Assembly (NCBI GenBank): GCA_045580875.1
Contig: JAZNOP010000108.1
Location: 1 to 23,915, forward strand
Source of the DNA: SIG598 sp045580875
GTDB taxonomy: Bacteria > Bacillota > Clostridia > Oscillospirales > Acutalibacteraceae
DNA length: 23,915 bases
Direction of reading: 5' to 3'
Shown one piece after another: positions 6,302 to 15,800 of the stretch. The stretch's first letter is position 1. Every line of letters starts with the position of its first letter. The notes below the pieces were generated by a model. That model searched no databases. It was not told where the DNA came from and worked only from the letters and a program-made list of their open reading frames with translations. Both the position numbers and the translations under genes were made by a program.

Positions 6302-8287
6302 GACGGTGTGTGCGGTGGTGGGGGCCTTTACGGTGACAATACAGAAAGCAAAAGCATTTCCGGCAGTTACGGTAATAGTAACTGTACCTGTGTCAATTGC
6401 AGTGACGTTGCCTTCATTGCTAATGGTTACAACCGATTCATCGGAGCTTGTCCAGGTAATAGTATCAGTAGAATCTGCTGGTGCGATATTTGCTGTGATT
6501 GTAATAGAATCACCGACAGTGAGAGAAAGTTCAGTTGAATCAATCAAAACAGAGGTTGCGGGTATATCCTTCTGATTGACAGTAATCTTTGAAGTTGTAA
6601 TGGTCAGGTTTGGAAAAATAGAATTGGTCATTTTGCAGTAGAGCGTCGCTCCAGTAAAGCTATTATCGAATGTAAATACGCCATTATTTGATGTGGTTGG
6701 CGTAACAACCGAGCCAGTATCAGCGTTATACCATCTATATACAGTTTTAGTATCGTTAATGCTATATTCAGAGGAAAGATCAACAGCGGTATCTGCTTCT
6801 ACATCATCAGGAATAGTGAATTCCAACTGAGGCAAATAAAAACTTGTAGACACCATTGGAATATTAGTTGCCATAGTACTGAATTTCATATAATTGCTGT
6901 CGCATCGCAAGAAAGTAAGCTCAGAATTTTCAGTTATATCGAGTGCGGTCAGTTGGTTCACAAAACAACATAAATCTGTCAACTCAGGATTGTTACTGGT
7001 ATCAAGCGTAGTTAGCTGGTTATAATGGCAATATAATTTTTGCAGTGCAGTATTCTTGCTGACGTCAAGTGTGTTTAGTTTGTTTTGGGCACAATTTAAA
7101 AAATACAATACAGCACTTTTGTTGCTATTAATTGCAGTAAGCTGATTATTAGAACAATCAATATATTCAAGCGCACGATTCTGGTTGAGATCCAGTGTAT
7201 CCAACTGATTATGTGCGCACTCAATAGATGTCAGCTCACGATTCTGGCTGAGGTCAAGTTCAGTCAACTGGTTTTGAGTGCAGTCTAAAGATACCAGTCC
7301 GGTGTTTTTTCTGATATCAAGCTCAGTCAACTGGTTTTGAGCGCAGTCCAAAGATATTAGTTCGGTGTTTTTTCTAACATCGAGTTTAGTCAACTGGTTG
7401 CTGTTACAACATAAAAAAGTTAGCGCAGCGCTATTACTGACATTGAGTATGGTCAGCTGATTTTTGTTGCATTCCAATCTTGTTAGCGCAGGACTATTGC
7501 TGACATCAAGTGTATTAAGCTGGTTATATTCGCAGTGCAGCTCTGTCAATGCAGCATTATTGCTGACATCGAGTGTTGATAGCTGATTGCTGGAGCAATT
7601 CAGATAGTCAAGTTTCGGATTATTGCTGATATTGAGCACTGATAACTCATTTGCGTAGCACGACAGTGTTTCGAGCTTGGTACTCTTACAGGCATCAAGC
7701 GAGGTAAGATTATTATTTGTGCAGCTCAGATAAGTAAGTTTAGGGTTATTACTGACATCGAGCGTTGATAGCTGGTTATAGTTACATCTCAGAAATGTCA
7801 GTTTAGTATTCGCACTGACGTCGAGTTCAGTTAAATGATTGTACTCACACTCAAGCACAGTTAACGCCGGACATGCTGAAACATCAATTGCTGTGAGTTC
7901 GCATTCGCCATAATAGCTAAAAAAATCGAGTTCGGTTATATTTCCCTCGCAATAAATCTTTATGGTATCGCCTGCAGTGATCCTAGTATCTTCAGACCAT
8001 TCAGTGATATAATCATCGCCCCAGTCGACATAGACAGTGTCGTCCGCTTTAATATAAAAGTTCATCTTGCTGCCTTCAGGAAGTGCCGTAGTCAAAATAA
8101 CCTGCGGCTCGCCGAGGGCGGCGATTTCTTCGGTTGTCAGGGCAGTTCCTGCCGCATTGACAATCCCGCCGATCTCTGCGGCGGGCAGCATGACAAGAAG
8201 CATATTCAGCGCCATGATAAGCGCAAGAACACGCATTGCCATTCTTTTGAGATTATTTTGTTCGTGCCATTGTCTGATTCGTTCCAT
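5816..8287 (-). CDS. Exported LRR surface protein with BIG2-like and DUF5648-type C-terminal repeats
   Basis: This 823-residue protein has a signal peptide (about 1-46, ending GGIVNAAG) and a short beta-rich region with a DxGD motif. Sixteen 21-residue leucine-rich repeats follow (about 129-467) of the type LTxLDVSNNPxLTxLxCxxNQ, with a conserved Cys in each. An Ig-like stretch (about 480-565) and a BIG2-type domain (about 575-660: SVTVGDSITITANIAP-like, TWTSSDESVVTIS) come next. The C-terminus (about 685-823) has three repeats of the YRLYxPxTGEHLYTxxxxE-type (DUF5648 family, often at the ends of exported Firmicutes proteins). I chose the ATG at 8287, with TTAGGAG 8 bases upstream, over the 18-codon longer open frame. 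The protein is probably wall-exposed and ligand-binding, but the ligand is unknown. Its signal peptide and C-terminus are nearly identical to those of the protein encoded at 20609-23785, while its middle is unrelated. Confidence 0.88.
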   Translation of the reverse strand: MERIRQWHEQNNLKRMAMRVLALIMALNMLLVMLPAAEIGGIVNAAGTALTTEEIAALGEPQVILTTALPEGSKMNFYIKADDTVYVDWGDDYITEWSEDTRITAGDTIKIYCEGNITELDFFSYYGECELTAIDVSACPALTVLECEYNHLTELDVSANTKLTFLRCNYNQLSTLDVSNNPKLTYLSCTNNNLTSLDACKSTKLETLSCYANELSVLNISNNPKLDYLNCSSNQLSTLDVSNNAALTELHCEYNQLNTLDVSNSPALTRLECNKNQLTILNVSNSAALTFLCCNSNQLTKLDVRKNTELISLDCAQNQLTELDIRKNTGLVSLDCTQNQLTELDLSQNRELTSIECAHNQLDTLDLNQNRALEYIDCSNNQLTAINSNKSAVLYFLNCAQNKLNTLDVSKNTALQKLYCHYNQLTTLDTSNNPELTDLCCFVNQLTALDITENSELTFLRCDSNYMKFSTMATNIPMVSTSFYLPQLEFTIPDDVEADTAVDLSSEYSINDTKTVYRWYNADTGSVVTPTTSNNGVFTFDNSFTGATLYCKMTNSIFPNLTITTSKITVNQKDIPATSVLIDSTELSLTVGDSITITANIAPADSTDTITWTSSDESVVTISNEGNVTAIDTGTVTITVTAGNAFAFCIVTVKAPTTAHTVHVYDDKVDGTCNACGIHRETTENRTVMDMFRMYNPNSGEHFYIGSEVERDNLVAEGWCYEGIGFTFSMTTGAPVYRLYDPVTGEHLYTMDEEEKAALLAAGWNYEGIAFNSAYDTEVPQYRLHNPNETRGAYHFTASIEERDFLLSIGWEDQGIGFYSSWK

Positions 8288-8413
8288 TTCGCACACTCCT
8301 AAGTTTCGGTTATAATAACCGCTGATATATATATAATACAATATTCACAGTTTATTTACAATGGAATTACTGCACTAAAATATGTCTGTTTTTTATACTT
8401 ATCTAAATTGGAA
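8151..8413. repeat. 5' duplicated block, copy A (partner 23649-23914)
   Basis: This block covers the signal-peptide codons, ribosome site, inverted repeat, promoter and about 50 bases of upstream DNA of the LRR gene. It matches 23649-23914 closely, with a 2-base indel upstream of the promoter. The coding match stops at the end of the signal peptide (NAAG). Confidence 0.9.
8307..8361 (-). promoter_or_regulatory. Promoter and inverted repeat upstream of the LRR gene
   Basis: Minus-strand TTGTAA (8361-8356) and TATTAT (8338-8333) are 17 bases apart. In the untranslated leader an inverted repeat CGGTT-ATAAT-AACCG (8307-8321) lies about 10 bases before the AGGAG. The other copy at 23805-23819 keeps both arms but has a different 5-base centre, so the arms seem constrained. 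Confidence 0.6.
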
Positions 8414-8702
8414 AGCCAATCAGGTATTCCGAAGACAATCAACCAATCCGATTTCATTATCTTCATTATCTTTATCTCTCCGGCATATACATGAATAACC
8501 ATCATGTTATCGTAATGGGACAAATTCATGCAGACATCAGTTTAAGCCAGAGCTATTGAGTTCGGCGAACACATAGTAGAGAACGGCGTGACAGTGAGGA
8601 GTGCAGCGAAACGGTTCAGAGAAAGCCGGAGCACAGTGCATACTGTGCAACAAGGCAGAACGTTTCTGGTGGAGGGTGGAGTGAGGGGATTCACAGAAAA
8701 CA
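8362..8702. other. Intergenic region upstream of the LRR gene
   Basis: Apart from the disrupted SpoIIID-like copy at 8528 and its upstream element, I see no gene here. An ATTGG-AAAG-CCAAT inverted repeat at 8407-8420 is the only other structure. The stretch 8420-8480 is AT-rich and featureless. Confidence 0.6.
8528..8673 (+). pseudogene. SpoIIID-like mini-HTH, copy 3 (disrupted)
   Basis: The region aligns with the other copies from ATG (8528) onward, but codon 6 is TAA. Downstream the frame still reads ARAIEFGEHIVENGVTVR then SAAKRFRESRSTVH, with GIS changed to RES in the turn, before the tail shifts. The shared upstream element CATATACATGAATAACCATC is present at 8484-8503, but the ribosome site is weak (AATGGGAC). 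Downstream it keeps CAGAACG-TTCTGGTGGAGGGT, like copies 1, 2 and 4. This is the most decayed copy. It lies between the promoter of the LRR gene and the 3' end of the cohesin-like gene. Confidence 0.75.
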
Positions 8703-8750
8703 GCACGCACAGTCTGTCGCCAAACAGCGGACAGACTGTGCGTGCTTATT
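8703..8750. terminator. Strong bidirectional terminator of the cohesin/dockerin operon
   Basis: A perfect 16-bp stem, GCACGCACAGTCTGTC (8703-8718) with GACAGACTGTGCGTGC (8730-8745), encloses an 11-base loop and is followed by TTATTATTT. It sits about 30 bases past the stop of the minus-strand operon and also downstream of SpoIIID-like copy 3. Confidence 0.88.
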
Positions 8751-8779
8751 ATTTCATCACACAAAAGCATTCTTAGCAA

Positions 8780-10447
8780 TTATCGTTTTTTGCGCTGCTT
8801 GAGATATAGCAGAACCGCAATCATAACTACGCTCAACGCCACACCGGCGATTGCAATATATAATCTGGTAGCACTCTCGCCAGTCGGGATAACCGGTCCT
8901 TTTGCATCATCGTATTTTGCGGTGACAGAAACATTGGATGCCGGCATTACGAAGGTTGTGGTCGCTGCGTTGGAGTTGTCAAGGGTGATGTTACCGGAAT
9001 TTACAGACCATTTTTTGAACGGATTACCATATGAGTCGTAATCGTTGGCCGTAATTACAACAACATCGCCGGGCTTGGCTAAACCGGCTGTTTGACCATC
9101 TACCTTAGCTGTACCGTTTGTGACGATGATAGTATACTTGGTACTTGAAGAATCCTTCTCGTAAACAGCCTTGAGCGAAAGATTCGCTGCTGGCATAGTA
9201 AAGGTGGTTGTCGAGGATGTTGCCGAAGCCAGTGTGAGCGAGCCGGAAACAACCTGCCACTCCTTGAACTTATAACCGTCAGCAGGCGCATTTGCTGTAA
9301 TGGTAACAGTATCGCCTGCCTTGGCAGTGGTTGCGGTATTATCGCCAACCTTTGCAGTGCCATCGGTGACAGTGATAGTGTAGGAAACAGGCTGACTTTC
9401 ATCTTCATCATAGTTAAATACAGCCTCTGCGGTTTTATCGGCTGCGTTGAAGAAAACTGTACCGTTTTCGCAAATCAGAATACCGCCGTCGTCCTTGTAG
9501 CCTATGCTGCCGAGATAGCTTGTGTCGGTGCATACGCTAAGTGCGTTTTTAAGGTCATTCAGCGCAGCTCCATCAGCTACATCAAAAACAAGCTGAACTG
9601 CCTCTGTGCTGCTTGAAGATGCAGGGATAGCAGTGCTGTAGTACCAGTCGGCACCAATGTAGTTTGAGGTGGAATTGGTATATGTTTTGGATTCATTTGC
9701 ATTCTCAAGATAGCTTACACTGCCGGATGCTTTGGGCGTGATAAGCGAAGAGTCATATTTAAGAACAAACATTGCTGCACCGACCTTGTTGTCCGGATTT
9801 TTGACCGAAACGGTGGTGACCAGCTCTTTTTTGTCGGGATAGTATACGCTGTCAAAAATAAGCTTTGGGTTAGTAACTGCCGGCTGTTCTTCGCTGAAGT
9901 TGAATTTTGCTGTTGCTGTGCTCTGCGCTGCGTTATAGTATTCGCTGCTGCTTACGCACAGAAGCACACCGCCGTCAACGCCGTAGCCGCCGATGCTGTT
10001 GAGATAATCGGTATCGTCACAGATAGACAAGGCCGCTTTCAGGTCATTGAGTGACGTGCCTTTTTTGACCGAGAACTCAACAGTCACTGTGGGCGAGGCT
10101 GTGGATGATTTTTGCAAACCGTTCTGATAATACCAGTCAGCGCCTATGTGCCCCTCGTTGAAATAGACCGCAGATTCTGTTGCGCCGGAAGCAAAGGACA
10201 CCTTTGACTTGTCGGCGGTGAGCAGATTCTTGTCATAGTCAAGCACAAACATTGCGGTGTTCACATCGATGTCGGGGTTAGAAACCGATGCGGTTACCGT
10301 GAGCATTGAATCGGCCTGAGAATATACGCAATCAAATATAATACCGGGTGCTGCTGCTGCCGATACGTTCATATTTGCGCACGGAAGCACTGCAGACAGA
10401 GTTATCAATACTGCAAACAGCACCAGAAGTAATCGTTTTATTTTCAT
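8780..10447 (-). CDS. Sortase-type surface protein with two cohesin-like modules
   Basis: This 555-residue protein has a signal peptide (1 to about 31) and two related modules (about 35-185 and 195-345). Each begins with a (I/L)IFDxVY strand, then LTVTASVSNPDI-type, AMFVLDYDKNLLT and IGADWYY segments, and an FSVKKGTSLNDLKxALS stretch. The VxNPxxxxxxAMFVLxYDxxLxT pattern resembles the early strands of cohesins. Two divergent InlB-type B-repeats (about 355-430 and 437-512) follow. At the end, VIPTGES (Pro521) precedes a hydrophobic helix and KQRKKR, a sortase-like sorting signal. It lies 33 bases downstream of two dockerin genes in one operon, which supports a scaffold role holding dockerin proteins at the wall. 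The cohesin call rests on pattern and context; other beta-sandwich modules are possible. GGAGG precedes the ATG. Confidence 0.72.
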   Translation of the reverse strand: MKIKRLLLVLFAVLITLSAVLPCANMNVSAAAAPGIIFDCVYSQADSMLTVTASVSNPDIDVNTAMFVLDYDKNLLTADKSKVSFASGATESAVYFNEGHIGADWYYQNGLQKSSTASPTVTVEFSVKKGTSLNDLKAALSICDDTDYLNSIGGYGVDGGVLLCVSSSEYYNAAQSTATAKFNFSEEQPAVTNPKLIFDSVYYPDKKELVTTVSVKNPDNKVGAAMFVLKYDSSLITPKASGSVSYLENANESKTYTNSTSNYIGADWYYSTAIPASSSSTEAVQLVFDVADGAALNDLKNALSVCTDTSYLGSIGYKDDGGILICENGTVFFNAADKTAEAVFNYDEDESQPVSYTITVTDGTAKVGDNTATTAKAGDTVTITANAPADGYKFKEWQVVSGSLTLASATSSTTTFTMPAANLSLKAVYEKDSSSTKYTIIVTNGTAKVDGQTAGLAKPGDVVVITANDYDSYGNPFKKWSVNSGNITLDNSNAATTTFVMPASNVSVTAKYDDAKGPVIPTGESATRLYIAIAGVALSVVMIAVLLYLKQRKKR

Positions 10448-10480
10448 AAAAGCTTTCCTCCGTATATACTTGTTTCTGGC

Positions 10481-12793
10481 TTAGTCGACCACAGTGCCGC
10501 TCTTGCCGAAGTTGGCAACAATATCGGCTCTGTCTTTGGCGTTGATGTAACCGTCCTCGTTGAAGTCAGCGTTGACGGTGTATTCGTCATCGGTTGAGGT
10601 CTTTCCGAAAAGCGCAGTTAACGCAGCGTGATCCTTTGCGTTGATTGCGTTATCGGCATTGATGTCGCCGGCATAGAGTGTGATGCGTTCAGGCAGGGTG
10701 TCGGTGCCGGCAGCAAAGCTGTTGTTTATGTAGGCGGTGTGACCGGGCTTGGTTACGGTAAGGATGTAGGTGATACCTTTAGCTGCAGAAACCGAAGCCG
10801 TGCCGCCATCTGCCGAATAAGGAACATTCACAGCTATATCAGCGCCTGTAGCAGAGGTGAGGGCAACAGTAGACGCTGTGCCGCCTATCCTGCCGCCCGA
10901 TTTAACATTAAAGGTAAGCGAGATAACGTCAGAGTCGGGAACCAGCTGATATTCTGTACCGCAGAGCCATCCCCACTCGTCAAAAATCAGATGCGCGGGA
11001 GAATTTCTGTGAACCAGAAATACAGGCTCTACAGTATTGATATAGTAATAATCATCATAATAATAACTAAGATCGTCGTATATCGTATTGACAGTGGAAG
11101 GAATTACCATCGTTTCAAGATCGTAGCAATTCTCCAATGAATAGTCATTTAATACTGTGACACCTTCCGGCAGCACGATTTCTTTGAGATCACAGTGTGA
11201 AAACGCGCCTATGCCGATTTCTTCGGTGTTGCTCAGAACAGTATACGAATCACCTGCTTTGGAGCGCGGATAGCGCACAAGCTCCAGCTTGCCGCCATCA
11301 AGTTTTTTGTAGAGCACGCCATCGGTGCCGTCGCCGCCGTTACAGTATACAGTATTTGCGTCATCGACATTTATAGCCTCGAGACAAAGGCCGAACAAAC
11401 CGGGACCACCGAATTCCCATACGTCGGAGTAGTAAGGGATATTTATAGTCTCAAGACTTTCCGGAATATTAAGGGTTTTAAGATAATCATTTTCCTGAGA
11501 GTAACCGTTTGTTCCCTCGCCGGAATAACCGGAAATTTCTCCGAAAGCATACATTTCGGTGGTACTTGTACCGTCAAGAATAGTATATTCTTCAGCCTGT
11601 TTGTTCCAAGGGTAGCAGACAAGACGGTAGCTGCCGTTCTCAAGCTTTTTGTACAGAACACCATTGTCATCAAAGAAAATCGGATTTTCGTCATCAACAG
11701 TTATTGAGGCAAGATTATCAAGATTCAGGAAATCGTCGGAGATGTTTTCAAGGCTTGTGGGAAGTATGATACTGTCAGCAGCTTTGAACGCTCCGCTGGC
11801 AATGCTGACTGTACCCTCCTTTACGGTTACGGTTCCGGTACCGTCGTGATAAATCAGTTCATATTTTCCATCGGAAAGTTTTTTGTATATTACACTCGGA
11901 AAACCTGTATCGATATCGGCTTCACATTCAAAACTGCTGCCTTGTGCAAAAATCAATTCGTTGTTGCAGCCGTAGAATGAATCGCCTGTCATATACTCAA
12001 GACTTGCCGGAAGCTCAACCGGAAGACTAATATACGAAAATGCACGATCAAAGAGTGTGGTTACTCCCTCGGGAATAACGATTTTTTCTACGTCGACGTA
12101 GTAATTATCTAAACGCCAAAATGCATCTGAGCAAATACCGACTACTTCGTGTGCTCCGTCACTGAAGGCAGCGGGAATCGCAAAGGTATCACTTCCGTAG
12201 GTTTCATTATCCGCAAAAGAATAAGAGATAATATATGCACCGTCAGCGGTGTTTACATATCTGTAATTTCCTTCGGTTATTATTTCCGAATCTTCACTGC
12301 AGGGATAATAAACATCATTGCTGTAATAATAGTCATATATGTCCTCTCCCTCGCTGTTAAGATATGATAACTCAAGGCTGGAATACACAGTAAAGTAAAT
12401 GTTATTGGTATAGTCTATATTTATGTGTAAACTTTTTTCTGCGTAGTTCGAATCAAACATATCATCCGACAAATCAAGTGCAATAAACGCATATGTGACG
12501 TCGGCAAAGAGTTTAGAAATTGAAAAATTGTTCTCATTCAGAGTTATGGTGTATTCATCTCCGTCATATTCATATACAGTGACTCTCAGACCATAAAGAT
12601 CGGATTCGGTAAGCTCCGAAAGATCCGCATCAGCTACAGCATCAAGAAACGCTTCAGGATAATAATCCTCCTGCTCTGCATGGGCTGTTATGCTTATAAT
12701 GACGCCAAGCATAGAGCCGATACAGAAAACGGCAAAAATCGCCATAGCTATCGTTCTTATCGGAATGTTGCCCCATTTCGTTCGCTGATTCAT
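10481..12793 (-). CDS. Exported BspA-type LRR protein with C-terminal type I dockerin
   Basis: This 770-residue protein has an N-terminal signal or anchor segment (about 10-40). An acidic region precedes a long LRR_5/BspA-like section (about 200-615) with motifs such as IVIPEGVTTLFDRAF and EIVLPEGVTVLNDYS. Three inserts of the form V(I/L)YKKLxxGxxxLxxxx(Y) interrupt the repeats. A beta module (about 630-705, ending PGHTAYINNSFAAGTDTLPE) sits just before the dockerin, like an X-module. The final 65 residues carry two calcium-loop repeats, GDINADNAINAKDHAALT and ADFNEDGYINAKDRADIV, the hallmark of type I dockerins. The carbohydrate, protein or host ligand of the LRRs is unknown. It lies between the other dockerin gene (23 bases upstream) and the cohesin-like gene (33 bases downstream). 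GGAGG lies 8 bases before the ATG. Confidence 0.88.
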   Translation of the reverse strand: MNQRTKWGNIPIRTIAMAIFAVFCIGSMLGVIISITAHAEQEDYYPEAFLDAVADADLSELTESDLYGLRVTVYEYDGDEYTITLNENNFSISKLFADVTYAFIALDLSDDMFDSNYAEKSLHINIDYTNNIYFTVYSSLELSYLNSEGEDIYDYYYSNDVYYPCSEDSEIITEGNYRYVNTADGAYIISYSFADNETYGSDTFAIPAAFSDGAHEVVGICSDAFWRLDNYYVDVEKIVIPEGVTTLFDRAFSYISLPVELPASLEYMTGDSFYGCNNELIFAQGSSFECEADIDTGFPSVIYKKLSDGKYELIYHDGTGTVTVKEGTVSIASGAFKAADSIILPTSLENISDDFLNLDNLASITVDDENPIFFDDNGVLYKKLENGSYRLVCYPWNKQAEEYTILDGTSTTEMYAFGEISGYSGEGTNGYSQENDYLKTLNIPESLETINIPYYSDVWEFGGPGLFGLCLEAINVDDANTVYCNGGDGTDGVLYKKLDGGKLELVRYPRSKAGDSYTVLSNTEEIGIGAFSHCDLKEIVLPEGVTVLNDYSLENCYDLETMVIPSTVNTIYDDLSYYYDDYYYINTVEPVFLVHRNSPAHLIFDEWGWLCGTEYQLVPDSDVISLTFNVKSGGRIGGTASTVALTSATGADIAVNVPYSADGGTASVSAAKGITYILTVTKPGHTAYINNSFAAGTDTLPERITLYAGDINADNAINAKDHAALTALFGKTSTDDEYTVNADFNEDGYINAKDRADIVANFGKSGTVVD

Positions 12794-12816
12794 AATTAAT
12801 CCTCCATATATTTTGT

Positions 12817-15800
12817 TTACTCAATCACGGTGCCTGTCTTTCCAAAATTAGCAACAATTTCGGCTCTGTCCTTGGCGTTGATGTAACCGTCCTCGTTGAA
12901 GTCAGCGTTGACGGTATATTCGTTATCGGTTGAGGTCTTGCCGAAAACCTCAGTCAACGCAGCATGATCCTTTGCATTGATTACGTTATCGGCATTGATG
13001 TCGCCGGCATAGAGTGTGATTCGCTCAGGCAGGGTATCAGTACCGGCAGCAAAGCTGTTGTTTATGTAGGCGGTGTGACCGGGCTTGGTGATGGTGAGAG
13101 CGTAGGTAGTTCCAGTCTGTAAAACAGCAGTGGTTTTAGTACCTCCAGCTGCATAGGGGACAGAAACTACTACAGGGGTGCCGGAAGTGGGAGTGAATGT
13201 AGCAATAGAAGCAGCACCGCCAAGCTTACCCGAGAAACACATACTAATGGTTACAGCTGTATCTCCATCTGTATCGATAAAAATATATGGTATGTTGTAT
13301 TCCTCGCAGTACTTGTGTATCTCAGAGCCAGAGTGTACTCTGGCAGTAACATTGTCTGCACCTGAGAATATGTTCTGTCCAAGTTCTGTTACATTTTCAC
13401 GAATTGTGATCTCCTCAAGCGATGAGCAGTTCTCAAATGCATATGAATCTATTTTTGTTACTCCGTCCGGAATGGTTACAGATGTTAAGTGTTCTGCACC
13501 GCTGCATATACCAAATGGAATTTCGGTAATATCGTTATCAAAAGTAATCGATTCCAAATAACTTCCAACCATAGTACCCATGAAGTATCCACCGCAGGCA
13601 TCTTTAACACTTGCAGGTATATGCAATGATTTAAGAGATTCGCAGCCATTGAACACTGCGCTGCCCAAAGATTCCAAGCCCGTGCCAAGATTAATGGACG
13701 CCAGAGATTTGCAGCCCGCAAATGCATAGGCGCTTATCGATTTAACATTATCTGGTAAATCGATAGTAACAAGCTTTGCGCACTCCATGAATGCACCCTC
13801 TCCGATTTCGGTTACACCATCAGGTATATCAATCTCTTCAAGGGACGAGCATCTGTTAAATGTATAAGCACTGATAGAAGTGACACCATCTGGAATATCA
13901 ATAGTTTTCAGGTTCTGGGCATCACTGCACAAGCCGCCCGGAATAGCGGTTATGCTATCGTCAAGAACCATTGTTTTTATGCTGCTGCCCCAGAAAGTAC
14001 CCCTGATGTTTGCACTGCCAGCCATTGACTTTACGCTGGCAGGAATATATATTTCTTTAAGTGATGAGCAGCCATCGAACACACTACTGCCAAAATATTC
14101 TACTCCCGCGCCAAGGTCTACTGATTGTAATGAGGAACAGTTTTCAAAAATTTCAAGACCAATTGATGTTACGCTGTCCGGAATACTTATTGTTCGCAAT
14201 AATACACAATCTTTGAATGCACGGTCCTGTATTTCAGATATGCCTTCGCCGAGTGTGACGTATTTGAGCTTTTTGCAGCCATAGAATGTGCCATTGAGAA
14301 CCGGTACACTACCCGGCACCGAAACTGTGACAAGATAAGAACAGTCGGAAAATGCAAATGAACCAAGTTCTTCAAGAGATTCGGGCAGAAGTGCGCTGCC
14401 GAGCGCATTGCAGCCGGAAAATGCACTGTCGCCAATTATTTTAAGACCTTCAGAAAATTCAACCTCTTGAAGTCCGGTACAGTCAGAAAATGCGCCTGCT
14501 TCTATTTCTGTGACGTTGGAATGAATAGAAACAGATCCTATAAACTTATTACCCGCAAATGCGTACTCACCAATTTTAGTAACCTCATCAGGAATGATTA
14601 TATCCGACTGGACTCCGGTATAATCAACCAGAACACCATCTTCGATAATAAAGTTTTTGCTGTCGTCGTAGCGGATTTCTGCACCATCTTCGGAAATATA
14701 TTCGCTGTTTGCTGCACGGTATAGTGCAATTCCGTTTGTATATCCAGCGGTAGCGAGAGAGTAAGAAGAGTAAGCATTATATATCTCTTCGTATGTTACA
14801 TGATACTTACGAATAACGAAACCAGTCAGTCCATCGTTGACAAAATTTGATCCTGCATCGTAAACCATAAGGCCGGTTTCGTCGGCTTCAAGCACGGTCA
14901 TCCAATGATTACTTGAGCCATAAGATCCAATGACAAAATCTCCGGTTTTTGCAGTTTTAAGCAGTTCTTTGGCCGCATCCAACGTTAGGCTATCTCCATT
15001 GAGTATGCCCATCATACGCAGATTTTCTTCAGTGATAAGTTCATGCGTTCTGAATGTGTAGGTATGACCGTTAATTTCTATACCAAAAACATAGTAGAGA
15101 ACCTGCTGTACAAGTCCGCTATCACCGAAAAAATAATCAACCGTTACACCTTTGTTCGGTGCAAAACGCTCCATTACTGCTGCCAGACGATCATTGATAC
15201 ATTCAGAATTGAGCAAATCATCCGGCATTACCGGCAGTCCGGAGTCGTCAATACGACCACATCTCACATCCTCATTAAGTGTGTCAAGGCAATATTCTAT
15301 ATGTTTATCATATGAAACCAGACCGCCGTTCTTCAAGCTGTTGGAATAAGCTATGAGACTATTTCGAGTATCACCTTGGAAAATGCCGGTCAAGTCTGCT
15401 GCATTCTCCAGAAACAGAGCCAAAGCAGATGCCATAGCAGTATAATACATCTTATAGTCGGACTGTATTTCAGAAATATCTCTGCCGGCTTCACCTTTTT
15501 TTATCCGAAGAAGCTCTATGTTCAGATCAGAAAGAACACTATCCAATGAATAGAAATGTCCGGCATAAATAGTTGAAAGCATAATGGAGCTTACTTCCGG
15601 ACCAAACATATAATTATAAATGATGCATGATACAAGACGAACGACACCATAACCGGAGATATTGCTGACCAGGATATCCATTGCATTCTGGGTAGCTTCG
15701 GTGCTTAAATCGTTCAAAAAGTAATTTAACCGTTGAAGTGCGGACTCGGGGTTATCCTCTTTGTATTGCTTGAGTAGACTGAGTCCGATATAAAGATCGC

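Noticed and set aside
5903..6538. 211-codon + strand ORF (and the similar one at 20696-21268)
   Set aside because: Both are antisense shadows of the conserved DUF5648-type C-terminus; they look alike only because the block is duplicated.
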